A stretch of 64,000 bases of DNA, from the NCBI RefSeq assembly GCF_900176405.1, contig NZ_FWXJ01000010.1, positions 61,100 to 125,099 of the forward strand, read 5' to 3'. Both the position numbers and the translations under genes were made by a program. The DNA comes from Polynucleobacter kasalickyi. Lineage in GTDB: Bacteria; Pseudomonadota; Gammaproteobacteria; Burkholderiales; Burkholderiaceae. Positions 1 to 8,073 of this stretch are shown here, piece after piece. The notes under the pieces are model-generated. The model ran no database searches. It had not been told where the DNA came from and saw only the letters and a program-made list of their open reading frames with translations. Within the stretch, counting starts at the first letter, position 1; every line of letters starts with the position of its first letter.

Positions 1-4
1 AGTA

Positions 5-1333
5 ATGTCTCAAAAGAAACGAATCGCCATCGTTGGCGGTGGTATATCAGGACTCAGCTGCGCCTATGCATTACGCAATGACCCAAATTTAGAAGTGGTT
101 TTGTTCGAAAAACAAGCTCGTATTGGTGGTCATAGCCACTCAATTTCTTACACTCCTCCCGGAAGTGATCAATCTTTTTGGATTGATACTGGCTTTTTAG
201 TTTTTAATGAACGCACCTATCCAAGATTAATTCACTTTTTTGATGAATTAAAAGTTCCAGTGGCAAAATCGGAAATGTCGTTTGCGGTTTCTATTCCAAG
301 AAAAAACGGCACCGCCCTTGAGTGGGCTGGGGATACGATTAATACCCTATTTGCGCAAAGACGGAACTTATTGAGTTGGAAATTTTGGGGCATGGTTATT
401 GATATTTTGCGCTTTAATGCGCTTTGTAAAAAACTCGCTAAAACAAATGCGATCGCCAATTCCCCAGAAATTAGTGTTGAGGATTTTCTGCAAAAGAACC
501 GCCTCGGTTTGCCTTTTAGAGATTGGTATCTTTTACCAATGGTTGGTGCAATTTGGTCCTGTACAACGCAAGAGATGCTGAAGTTTCCAATCTTGACCCT
601 GGCACAATTTTGTGAAAATCATGGCCTACTGGATATCGTCAATCGCCCGCAATGGTTTACTGTCAAGGGGGGCTCTAGAGAATATGTTCATCGCGTTTTG
701 GATAAATTAAAAGAAAAAGGAATTCCCGTGTTAATGGATGGTATTCATTACCTGACAAGGCATGCGAACGGCGTTGATTTACATTTAAATAGTGGTCAGA
801 TCAAAACTTTTGATGAAGTTGTATTAGCCTGTCACAGTGATGAGGCACTATCGATTATTCAAGACCCGACTGAAAACGAACAGCAAATATTAGGTTCGAT
901 CCCTTATAAAAATAATATTGCTTATGTACACTCGGATGAATCACAGTTGCCGGCTGAAAAAAAGGTATGGGCTGCATGGAACTATGCGTCAAATACTCCA
1001 GTTGGTCAGGGCCTCGATGATTCGAGTGCTGTTTGCGTCCACTATTTGATTAATAAGCTCCAACCAATCCCCGTGGACCTTAAGGAGCACCAAGTTATTG
1101 TTACCTTAAATCCTCATACCTTACCAAAACAGGACAAAATATTTCAAACCATCGAATATTCTCATCCGTTGTTTGACACTCAAGCAATTGCCGCTCAAAA
1201 ATTATTACCAAATATTCAAGGTAAACATAAAGTGTGGTTTTGTGGGGCTTGGACTGGCTACGGATTCCATGAGGATGGTTTTAAATCAGGTGAATTAATT
1301 GCCAGTGAAATTATGCGGAATGCTCATTTTTAA
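5..1333 (+). CDS. FAD-dependent amine-oxidase-type oxidoreductase
   Basis: This 442-residue flavoprotein opens with a Rossmann FAD-binding motif, GGGISG at residues 11-16, and ends with the matching FAD-site motif CGAWTGYGFHEDG near residue 413. It belongs to the NAD(P)-binding/amine oxidase superfamily (COG2907 type). No signal peptide is visible, so it is probably cytosolic. It is the first gene of a tight operon with DUF1365, a fatty-acid methyltransferase, an SDR and an NTF2-like protein, and its stop lies 2 bp before the next start. In many proteobacteria this set is controlled by a sigmaE/ChrR singlet-oxygen response and has been linked to membrane lipid modification. The exact substrate cannot be read from the sequence. 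The ATG lies 4 bases from the window edge, so any upstream operon genes are not visible. Confidence 0.85.
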   Translation: MSQKKRIAIVGGGISGLSCAYALRNDPNLEVVLFEKQARIGGHSHSISYTPPGSDQSFWIDTGFLVFNERTYPRLIHFFDELKVPVAKSEMSFAVSIPRKNGTALEWAGDTINTLFAQRRNLLSWKFWGMVIDILRFNALCKKLAKTNAIANSPEISVEDFLQKNRLGLPFRDWYLLPMVGAIWSCTTQEMLKFPILTLAQFCENHGLLDIVNRPQWFTVKGGSREYVHRVLDKLKEKGIPVLMDGIHYLTRHANGVDLHLNSGQIKTFDEVVLACHSDEALSIIQDPTENEQQILGSIPYKNNIAYVHSDESQLPAEKKVWAAWNYASNTPVGQGLDDSSAVCVHYLINKLQPIPVDLKEHQVIVTLNPHTLPKQDKIFQTIEYSHPLFDTQAIAAQKLLPNIQGKHKVWFCGAWTGYGFHEDGFKSGELIASEIMRNAHF

Positions 1334-1335
1334 AA

Positions 1336-2100
1336 ATGGCACAAGCTTCTTTTCACTTTGGCAGAGTTATTCATCATCGTTATCAACCGAATAATCGATT
1401 TTCATATCGTGTTTTCTACCTGCGCATTCCGATGCGTTCCAGAAAGCAAGATCCCAAATTGCTTTCTAATGTGGGAATCGGGGATAATAAATTTTCTATC
1501 TTTTCCTTTTATGACAAAGACCACGGTCTTAACAATCAGACATCCTTACATTGGGTAGAGCAACTCTTATCTGATCACCAGATTGAAAAAGCTAACGGCG
1601 AAATTTGGCTGCATACCTTCCCACGATTTTTTGGTTATGTTTTTAATCCGGTAAGTTTTTGGTTTTGTCATGATGATAAAAATAACCTGGTGGCAATCGT
1701 TGCCGAGGTAAACAATACCTTCGGTGATCGTCATGCGTATTTGCTTCATGACCATCAAGATAACTTACCATGGGGTAAAACGCTGCACACCGATAAGCTG
1801 TTTTACGTTTCTCCATTCTTTGATGTGAAGGGACGTTATCAATTCCGGTTTATGCGGCAAGAGCTTGAACACCAAGCACGACACGTCAGTCGAATTGAAT
1901 ACTTTGATCAAGAGGATTGCGTACTCATGACAAGCATCAGTGGTCAAGAAAGTCCCATTACCTTTGCAAGCAAATTAAATGCTTTTTTTAACTATCCATT
2001 ACTCACTTTTGGAGTTATTGTTAAAATTCATTTTCAGGCTATTAAATTGTTGGTTAAAGGTGCAAAATTTTATAAAAAACCAGCTACAACAACTACTTAA
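1336..2100 (+). CDS. DUF1365 family protein
   Basis: A 254-residue protein with the DUF1365 pattern: a basic start (FGRVIHHRY), an HTFPRFFGYVFNPVSFWFCH core around residues 93-113, and NTFGDRH. The family has no assigned biochemical activity but is almost always encoded between an FAD oxidoreductase and a cyclopropane-fatty-acid-synthase-like methyltransferase, exactly as here. It starts 2 bp after the upstream stop, which suggests translational coupling. The C-terminal part is hydrophobic and may associate with the membrane. A role in modifying membrane acyl chains is inferred from context only. Confidence 0.85.
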   Translation: MAQASFHFGRVIHHRYQPNNRFSYRVFYLRIPMRSRKQDPKLLSNVGIGDNKFSIFSFYDKDHGLNNQTSLHWVEQLLSDHQIEKANGEIWLHTFPRFFGYVFNPVSFWFCHDDKNNLVAIVAEVNNTFGDRHAYLLHDHQDNLPWGKTLHTDKLFYVSPFFDVKGRYQFRFMRQELEHQARHVSRIEYFDQEDCVLMTSISGQESPITFASKLNAFFNYPLLTFGVIVKIHFQAIKLLVKGAKFYKKPATTTT

Positions 2101-2113
2101 GCAATATCATTCT

Positions 2114-3322
2114 ATGTCACTCATTTCCAAAAAGATCGTATTTAGCTGTTTTAAAAAAGTTCAAGGGGGGCAATTTATATTTTCGTTGCCCGATGGTTCG
2201 AAACATATTTTTGGTCAATTAGCCCACGATCATGACACCCCCATACAGATAAAAATTAATGATTTAAAGGCCTTTTCATTAGCAATCTCTAGTGGTGATA
2301 TTGGAGTAGCAGAGGGATTTTTTAAAAACTTTTGGCAGACCGATGATTTAGAAAAATTATTACGATTGGTTTTACAAAATAGATCTTTTTTTACTCAACT
2401 TATTTATGGCACTTGGTTTGGCTCGCTCATTTATAAACTAAAACATTTTTTACACCGAAACACAAAAGCTCAAAGTAAAAAAAATATCCATGCTCATTAC
2501 GACCTTGGTAATCAGTTTTATGGCTTATGGCTAGACCCAAGCATGATGTATTCCAGTGCTTTATTCAATGGTAACTATCACCAACCCTTGCAAGATGCTC
2601 AGAATGCGAAATGCGAAAAAATCTTAAGCAATTTAGAGGTTGAACAAGGTAATAAGATTTTGGAAATTGGTTGTGGTTGGGGTAATTTCATGAAGCGTGC
2701 CAACTTACAAAATGTTGCCGTTGATGGAATTACGATTTCCACTGAACAATTGAATTATGTACAACAAGAATTAGCCGCAAAAGGCTCGAATGCTAGCTTT
2801 GCTGAGCAAAATAGTGCTGCCATTCTTCAGGACTATCGTGATTGCAATCATGAATACGATGGGATTGTTTCCATTGAAATGTTTGAAGCAGTTGGTGAGG
2901 CCTTTTGGCCTTCATTCTTTAAGACCATTGATCGTTGTTTAAAGCCTGGGAAAAAGGCTGTCATTCAAACGATTGTGATTGACGATGAACTCTTTCCAGT
3001 TTATCGAACTAGCACTGACTTTATTCAACAATATATTTTTCCCGGTGGGATGTTACCCTCTGTTAGTGCCTTTGAGAGTCAAGTGAAAGCAGCAGGCCTA
3101 AAGGTCAAAGATCGCTTTTATTTTGGTGAAGATTATGCTCAAACATTAAGAATTTGGGCGGATTCCTTTAATCAACAGATTGATGCAATTAAAGCGCTAG
3201 GCTTTAAGGATGAGTTTATTCGCCTTTGGAATTTTTATTTATATTATTGTGCGGCTGGCTTTGCTGAGAAAACTTTAGATGTTGTTCAATTTACTATAGA
3301 AAAACCACTCCATGAGTCTTAA
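2114..3322 (+). CDS. Cyclopropane-fatty-acyl-phospholipid synthase family methyltransferase
   Basis: A 402-residue SAM-dependent methyltransferase of the CFA synthase/mycolic acid methyltransferase family. It shows the family block HYDLGNQFYGLWLD at residues 128-141, the SAM-binding motif ILEIGCGWG at 182-190, and EMFEAVGE downstream. CFA-type enzymes transfer a methylene or methyl group from SAM onto unsaturated acyl chains of membrane phospholipids. The reading frame is open back to 1979, but that would overlap DUF1365 by 120 bp, so the ATG at 2114 just after the DUF1365 stop is preferred. The last codons overlap the start of the next gene. In this cluster type the enzyme may make methylated or furan fatty-acid precursors rather than plain cyclopropanes; that is inference. 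Confidence 0.85.
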   Translation: MSLISKKIVFSCFKKVQGGQFIFSLPDGSKHIFGQLAHDHDTPIQIKINDLKAFSLAISSGDIGVAEGFFKNFWQTDDLEKLLRLVLQNRSFFTQLIYGTWFGSLIYKLKHFLHRNTKAQSKKNIHAHYDLGNQFYGLWLDPSMMYSSALFNGNYHQPLQDAQNAKCEKILSNLEVEQGNKILEIGCGWGNFMKRANLQNVAVDGITISTEQLNYVQQELAAKGSNASFAEQNSAAILQDYRDCNHEYDGIVSIEMFEAVGEAFWPSFFKTIDRCLKPGKKAVIQTIVIDDELFPVYRTSTDFIQQYIFPGGMLPSVSAFESQVKAAGLKVKDRFYFGEDYAQTLRIWADSFNQQIDAIKALGFKDEFIRLWNFYLYYCAAGFAEKTLDVVQFTIEKPLHES

Positions 3323-4100
3323 TCCTCCGTTAAAGGATTTTCATAACAAAAATGTTTGGTTAATTGGAGCCTCCTCAGGAATCGGTCACGCATGTGCCCG
3401 TTGGTTAGCCAAAGAAGGTGCCAACTTAATTATTTCTTCTAGACGGGAAGAATCACTCCTTGATCTCAACCAAACGCTTACTAATGAATTTGGTGTACAA
3501 AGTAATATCATCCCCTTGGATGTAATGTCACTGGAGAGTGTTGAAAAGGCGCAAGCGGCAGTTTTAAATCACTTTTCTACGATTGATCTTCTCTTATTTG
3601 TCTCAGGCGTGTATACGCCCATTGAAGCCAAAACTTTAAATATTGTTGATGCAGAAAACATGGTCTCAACGAATTTACTAGGCCCGATTCGCGTATTGAA
3701 TTTTCTGATCCCGCAGTTTTTAAAACAAGGTCATGGACATATCGCTTTGGTCGGAAGTGTTGCAGGCTATAGTGGTCTACCCAAATCACTGATTTACGGT
3801 CCGACCAAAGCTGCTCTTTTAAACTTTGCGGAATCGTTATATGAGGATTTAAATCCACTAGGTATTGGGGTACATATTATTTGTCCGGGCTTCGTCAAGA
3901 CTCCAGCGACAGCAATTAATGACTTCAAAATGCCCTCCTTGATTTCCCCAGAAAGGGCGGCAGAAGAAATTGGTAATGGTTTAAAAAAAGGCGAGTTTGA
4001 AACTCATTTCCCGAAAGAGTTTTCTTTTTTCTTGAAATTGTTACGCATCCTCCCCTATCCGATTTATTTTTGGCTTGTTAAAAAATTTATTACTCAGTAA
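3312..4100 (+). CDS. Short-chain dehydrogenase/reductase (SDR)
   Basis: A 262-residue classical SDR. The cofactor motif GASSGIG lies at about residues 19-25, and the catalytic Ser and YxxxK are in the segments VGSVAGYSG and YGPTKAALLN. The C-terminal hydrophobic stretch (PYPIYFWLVKKF) suggests membrane association, as in reductases of long-chain lipid substrates. Its ATG lies inside the last four codons of the methyltransferase gene (11-bp overlap), so the two are coupled in translation. It probably reduces or oxidises a lipid intermediate made by this operon; the substrate is unknown. Confidence 0.85.
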   Translation: MSLNPPLKDFHNKNVWLIGASSGIGHACARWLAKEGANLIISSRREESLLDLNQTLTNEFGVQSNIIPLDVMSLESVEKAQAAVLNHFSTIDLLLFVSGVYTPIEAKTLNIVDAENMVSTNLLGPIRVLNFLIPQFLKQGHGHIALVGSVAGYSGLPKSLIYGPTKAALLNFAESLYEDLNPLGIGVHIICPGFVKTPATAINDFKMPSLISPERAAEEIGNGLKKGEFETHFPKEFSFFLKLLRILPYPIYFWLVKKFITQ

Positions 4101-4115
4101 TGAAGGCATCGCTCT

Positions 4116-4562
4116 ATGGAAAACTCGTTCAAGATTGACGCATTAAGAGGTGCTATCGAAACTCTCCAATTAAAATACGAAACTATTTCAATTGCAACAA
4201 TCGATGAACTCGTCGCGCTTTACGCCATGGATGCATCTTTTAAAGATCCATTTAATCGAGTGGTTGGTAGGGATGAAATCAAAAAGATTTTTATCAAGAT
4301 GTTTGAGCAAGTTGATTACCCCCGATTTATTGTGCGGCAAGCACTACAAAAAGATCATTCAGCTTGTTTGCTTTGGGAGTTTCACTTTCAATTTAAGCGC
4401 TGGGATACTACGAAGAAATGCGTGACTGGGGTAAGTTGGCTACAGTTTAACGAAGACTGTTTAGTCTCTTCCCACACGGATTATTGGGACCCTGCGGAGG
4501 GTATTTATGAACATTTACCTCTCATTGGATCTCTAATGAAGGGCCTTAAAAAGTTAGCCTAA
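4116..4562 (+). CDS. NTF2-like (SnoaL/DUF4440-type) protein
   Basis: A 148-residue protein with the profile of nuclear transport factor 2-like folds: a helical start, then SFKDPFNRVVGRDEI (a typical SnoaL-like opening) followed by strand-rich sequence with conserved aromatic residues (FHFQFKRWD, HTDYWDPAEG). It starts 15 bp after the SDR stop and closes the operon. Members found in this cluster are thought to be small lipid- or isoprenoid-binding or isomerase-like proteins, but no catalytic residues can be named with confidence here. Confidence 0.75.
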   Translation: MENSFKIDALRGAIETLQLKYETISIATIDELVALYAMDASFKDPFNRVVGRDEIKKIFIKMFEQVDYPRFIVRQALQKDHSACLLWEFHFQFKRWDTTKKCVTGVSWLQFNEDCLVSSHTDYWDPAEGIYEHLPLIGSLMKGLKKLA

Positions 4563-4575
4563 TTTGTATACAAAA

Positions 4576-4601
4576 ATTTGGAGTCTATTTAGGCTCCAAA
4601 T
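4576..4601 (-). terminator. Intrinsic terminator between convergent operons
   Basis: An 8-bp perfect inverted repeat, ATTTGGAG at 4576-4583 and CTCCAAAT at 4594-4601, sits between the NTF2-like gene and the end of the dsbA-like gene. On the minus strand the stem is followed by a short T run (complement of 4572-4576), so it best fits termination of the dsbA-like transcript. It may also slow transcription of the plus-strand operon. Confidence 0.6.
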
Positions 4602-4624
4602 CTAGTCCGTAAATTTTCTAAAAA

Positions 4625-5323
4625 CTACATCTTGCCGCTTCTACTTTGCTCAACTAAAAAGTCTAGCGTTTCGATAGCTCTTTGTTTTGTACCAGCGATT
4701 GATGGGGAAGTCATATATTTGCCCTGTACTGCAATCGTTGGCACTCCATCTACACGATAGGATTGTGAAACCGTATTAGCTGTCTTTGCTTTTGTAATCA
4801 CCGTAAAAGATTTGTAAGCCGTCATGAAAGCTTTTTGATCTAGTCCTTGCGCCGCAACCCAATTCGAAATTTCCTCTTCTTTTAACAAAGATTTCCGCTC
4901 TGTGTGAATGGCTTGGAATACTTTCGGCGTGAACTCTGCTTCTTTACCCATGGACTCTAAAGCATAGAATATTTGGCTATGGGCTAAGAAATCATCACGA
5001 AATGCTACTGGCACTTTCTTTAGTACAACATCCTTTTTTTGCCTTTTGGACCAAGCCAATAACTCTGGCTCTAAATCGTTACAGTGCGGACAACCGTACC
5101 AAAAAAATTCAACCACTTCGATTTTTCCTTTAGACTCCGTTGGCTGGGGCGATACTAACTTTCGGTAATCAAGCCCCTCCACAAAGCTACTAGCTTGAGT
5201 AGTTGGTGCTGGTGCTGGTGTGACAACTGATTTAGCACCAGGTGGAAGTAATTGCGCACTTACAATAGAGCCTATTAATAATAAGGATAAGCCCAAAGAA
5301 TTTTTAAAAAATTGTCTTTTCAT
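4625..5323 (-). CDS. DsbA-type thiol:disulfide interchange protein
   Basis: A 232-residue exported thioredoxin-fold protein. An N-terminal signal peptide (KRQFFKNSLGLSLLLIGSIVSA) is followed by a Pro/Ala-rich linker, then the active site FFWYGCPHC with C78 and C81. GCPHC is the classical DsbA redox motif, and the cis-proline loop is VDGVPT. It should oxidise cysteines of secreted proteins in the periplasm and be re-oxidised by DsbB, encoded at 62765 in this window. The start overlaps the stop of the SPOR gene by 4 bp, so the two are probably translated together. Confidence 0.9.
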   Translation of the reverse strand: MKRQFFKNSLGLSLLLIGSIVSAQLLPPGAKSVVTPAPAPTTQASSFVEGLDYRKLVSPQPTESKGKIEVVEFFWYGCPHCNDLEPELLAWSKRQKKDVVLKKVPVAFRDDFLAHSQIFYALESMGKEAEFTPKVFQAIHTERKSLLKEEEISNWVAAQGLDQKAFMTAYKSFTVITKAKTANTVSQSYRVDGVPTIAVQGKYMTSPSIAGTKQRAIETLDFLVEQSRSGKM

Positions 5324-5928
5324 GATTTTTTTGCCTTAATGACGGTATAAGAGATTCCTATGTTCTCTAACGCTGTTTTGGAGGTTTGAACTTCGCTTTC
5401 GGTAGTAAAAGGACCTAGTCTGAGACGCCAAATTGTTTGGCCATCATTTCTACCCTCAATTAATTTTGTTTGAACGCCCTGTAAAGCAAAAGAAGCTTTC
5501 TCACTTTCGGCCGTACTTTTATCTCCATAAGCACCCAGTTGAACCCAGTAGATCGTATCTGATTTCGAACTCTCCGTTGTTGCAACATTTGCTGGTGGAG
5601 CAATTGCTGGGGTGGTATCTTGACTGCTTTTCACAACCGATGCTACAGGGTCATTATTGGCCTCATCGTTCGATTTATTTTTTCTAAGGGGTTGATTCAC
5701 ATCAGGCACTTGACCAGGATCTACGGAGTTAGATAGCTTGGGAACTAGTCCCATTTCGGATGACCGACTAGTCGCCTTATCTTCTGGGGAGTTTTTTGAG
5801 ATGACATAAGCCACACCCAAAGCAATGCCAAGGCCAAGAATAAGGCCAATCACAATACCAATAAAAGTATTTCCGCCTTGATTAATGAATAATTTTTGAT
5901 TCATATTAATGTCCATTTTATCCATCAT
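5320..5928 (-). CDS. SPOR-domain membrane protein
   Basis: A 202-residue bitopic protein. It has a short cytoplasmic start, one transmembrane helix at about residues 22-44 (IGIVIGLILGLGIALGVAYVI), a low-complexity periplasmic linker rich in Ser, Asp, Ala and Pro, and a C-terminal SPOR domain at about 127-200 (YWVQLGAYGDKSTAE and WRLRLGPF). SPOR domains bind denuded septal peptidoglycan, so a role in cell division or wall remodelling is expected. It lies between argS and the dsbA-like gene, a common betaproteobacterial order. The start could be one of several nearby Met codons; the first is used. Confidence 0.88.
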   Translation of the reverse strand: MMDKMDINMNQKLFINQGGNTFIGIVIGLILGLGIALGVAYVISKNSPEDKATSRSSEMGLVPKLSNSVDPGQVPDVNQPLRKNKSNDEANNDPVASVVKSSQDTTPAIAPPANVATTESSKSDTIYWVQLGAYGDKSTAESEKASFALQGVQTKLIEGRNDGQTIWRLRLGPFTTESEVQTSKTALENIGISYTVIKAKKS

Positions 5929-5953
5929 AACCCCTAAAATTTACACCTGCAAT

Positions 5954-7720
5954 TTACATTTTTTCAGGTGCATTAACCCCTAATATTCCTAGGCCATTTG
6001 CTAGCACTTGTTTTGTCGCTAAGAGTAACGCTAACCGAGCATTTTTTAGCTCTTCATCGTCTACCAAGACTCTGTCGGAGTTATAAAAAGAATGAAAATC
6101 GGCCGCTAAATCTCTTAGGTAAAAGGCCACGCTATGGGGTGTCAAGTCGTTGGCAGCATCAGACAACATTTGTGGATACTGACTTAACCTTCTCATCAAA
6201 TCATCAGCCGCCTTACTTGCTAATTTTTCCAAAGCAACCGTCTTTAAACTGGATTCATCTCCAGCCCATTGACGCAAAATCGAACAAATTCTTGCATGAG
6301 CATATTGCACATAAAAGATTGGATTTTCATCATTTTGTTGCAAAGCTAGGTCGATATCAAAGACAAACTCCGTATCCGCCTTCCGAGAAATCAAGAAAAA
6401 GCGAACAGCATCTTTACCCTTTTCTAAGGCAGCGATTCGATCGGACTCTGATAAATCCTCATTAACCCCACCAGACCACTCAATTAGATCTCGAACCGTG
6501 ACATAAGAACCAGCTCTTTTGGAAATCTTGACCTCTTCACCATTTTTTAAAACAGTGACCATTTTATGAAGGATGTACTGAGGGTAGTCTTTCGGGACTG
6601 CCCATGATCTCTTCGCTGCGACTCCTTGTATTCCTGATCGAACCCGAGCGATAGTGCCATGATGATCACTTCCTTGAATATTAATAACTGCGTGGTATCC
6701 ACGCGCCCACTTACTGGCATGATAGGCAACATCAGGTACAAAATACGTAAAGGTACCATCGGTTTTTTTCATGACTCGGTCTTTATCATCTCCATCTTCA
6801 GTTGTTCTTAACCAAAGAGCGCCTTCCAGTTCATAGGTCTTCCCAAGTTCTGTCAGATCAGAAACAATCTTTTCGACACTGCCATCAGAATAAAGGGAGG
6901 ATTCCAAATAGTATTCATCAAAATGGACGCCAAGGGCTCTCAAGTCAATATCTTGCTCTTGTCTTAAATAGGCTACTGCGAAGCGTTTAATATTTTCTAA
7001 ATTTTGGGGATCTTTGGAGGCGACAACAGGAGCCAAGTCAGCAGCTGAAATCGTCTGTCCTGCCAAGTAAGCATTCGCAATATCCTTAATGTACATTCCG
7101 TTGTATGCGTTTTCTGGCCATCCTTCCATACCTGGTTCTAGACCATTGATTCTGGCTTGCGTAGAGATTGCTAAATTCTGAATCTGGACACCAGCATCGT
7201 TGTAATAAAACTCTCGATGTACTTTTCTACCTTGCGTCTGTATGACGCTTGCCAAAATATCACCGAGCGCCGCTTGTCGACCATGTCCCACATGCAATGG
7301 GCCGGTTGGATTGGCGGAAACAAATTCAATCAATACAGGGGGCTCTTCCTGCGGTGGCAAAATACCAAAAGATTGCCCCTGACTCAAAATTTGTTGGACA
7401 ACGGATTGCTTGACGACATTACTCAAGCGAATATTAATAAAGCCTGGCCCGGCAATTTCTAGGCTACTAATTGTTTCTTTTTGTGGATCAAGCTGTTCAA
7501 TTTCTTGGACCAATTGACTTGCTAAATCTTTAGGATTCATTTTCCAAGACTTGGCGATTTGCATGGCGATATTGGTCGCAACATCACCATGTTCGGCGAC
7601 TTTTGGCCTTTCCAGTCTTGCAACTGGTAGATTATCTTGATTTAATTGCTGTTTTTGAGCAACTTGCATTAATCCGTCGTGAATTAAGCGTTCTAAATGT
7701 TTTTGAGTTTGTACAAGCAT
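5954..7720 (-). CDS. argS: Arginyl-tRNA synthetase
   Basis: A 588-residue class I aminoacyl-tRNA synthetase that charges tRNA-Arg. The HIGH-type signature is PLHVGHGRQ with HVGH at residues 143-146. The KMSKS-equivalent loop appears as [12 protein letters not shown], preceded by QYILHKMV. The N-terminal Add-1 domain and the C-terminal anticodon-binding DALR domain ([12 protein letters not shown] onward) are both present, so the protein is full length. It is the first gene of a minus-strand group with the SPOR and dsbA-like genes, and it is divergent from the DUF1840 gene, with the start codons only 34 bp apart. Confidence 0.97.
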   Translation of the reverse strand: MLVQTQKHLERLIHDGLMQVAQKQQLNQDNLPVARLERPKVAEHGDVATNIAMQIAKSWKMNPKDLASQLVQEIEQLDPQKETISSLEIAGPGFINIRLSNVVKQSVVQQILSQGQSFGILPPQEEPPVLIEFVSANPTGPLHVGHGRQAALGDILASVIQTQGRKVHREFYYNDAGVQIQNLAISTQARINGLEPGMEGWPENAYNGMYIKDIANAYLAGQTISAADLAPVVASKDPQNLENIKRFAVAYLRQEQDIDLRALGVHFDEYYLESSLYSDGSVEKIVSDLTELGKTYELEGALWLRTTEDGDDKDRVMKKTDGTFTYFVPDVAYHASKWARGYHAVINIQGSDHHGTIARVRSGIQGVAAKRSWAVPKDYPQYILHKMVTVLKNGEEVKISKRAGSYVTVRDLIEWSGGVNEDLSESDRIAALEKGKDAVRFFLISRKADTEFVFDIDLALQQNDENPIFYVQYAHARICSILRQWAGDESSLKTVALEKLASKAADDLMRRLSQYPQMLSDAANDLTPHSVAFYLRDLAADFHSFYNSDRVLVDDEELKNARLALLLATKQVLANGLGILGVNAPEKM

Positions 7721-7754
7721 GACAAAAATGGATTCCGTAGTGTATGCTAAAAAA

Positions 7755-8054
7755 ATGCTATATAAATTTCAATCTAAAAATTCTGCAAATTGCCTCATGT
7801 TAGAAGATCTTACTAAGAAGATTTTTCTGACAATCGGCAAAAAACTAGAACCTACCGGTATTTTAACGGTTGATACCTTACCAACCTTGATTCGAACGCT
7901 AGAGTCTGCCATCGAACAAGATGTCATTGCTCGCTCAACCATGTCAAGAGAAGAACTGGCAAGCTCTGACCGACTTGGCCAGAGAGCTTTTCCTTTCTTG
8001 ACACTTCTCAAATCTGCTCACAAATACCAAGAGCCTATCGTTTGGGGTGTTTAA
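7755..8054 (+). CDS. DUF1840 family protein
   Basis: A 99-residue protein matching the DUF1840 family, which is largely confined to Burkholderiales and relatives: [16 protein letters not shown] at the start, a central Leu/Ile-rich helix ([15 protein letters not shown]) and [15 protein letters not shown] at the end. The frame is open back to 7719, but the family begins at MLYKF, so the ATG at 7755 is chosen. No function is known. It is divergent from argS. Confidence 0.8.
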   Translation: MLYKFQSKNSANCLMLEDLTKKIFLTIGKKLEPTGILTVDTLPTLIRTLESAIEQDVIARSTMSREELASSDRLGQRAFPFLTLLKSAHKYQEPIVWGV

Positions 8055-8073
8055 GCCCGTAACGAAAGATTTT

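Noticed and set aside
1979..2113. N-terminal extension of the CFA-like methyltransferase
   Set aside because: It would overlap DUF1365 by about 120 bp, and the extra residues read as a shadow of that gene's frame; the ATG at 2114 suits the family.
5998..6465. 155-codon open frame antisense to argS
   Set aside because: It lies wholly opposite the strongly conserved argS gene, has no ribosome binding site of note and resembles no protein family.
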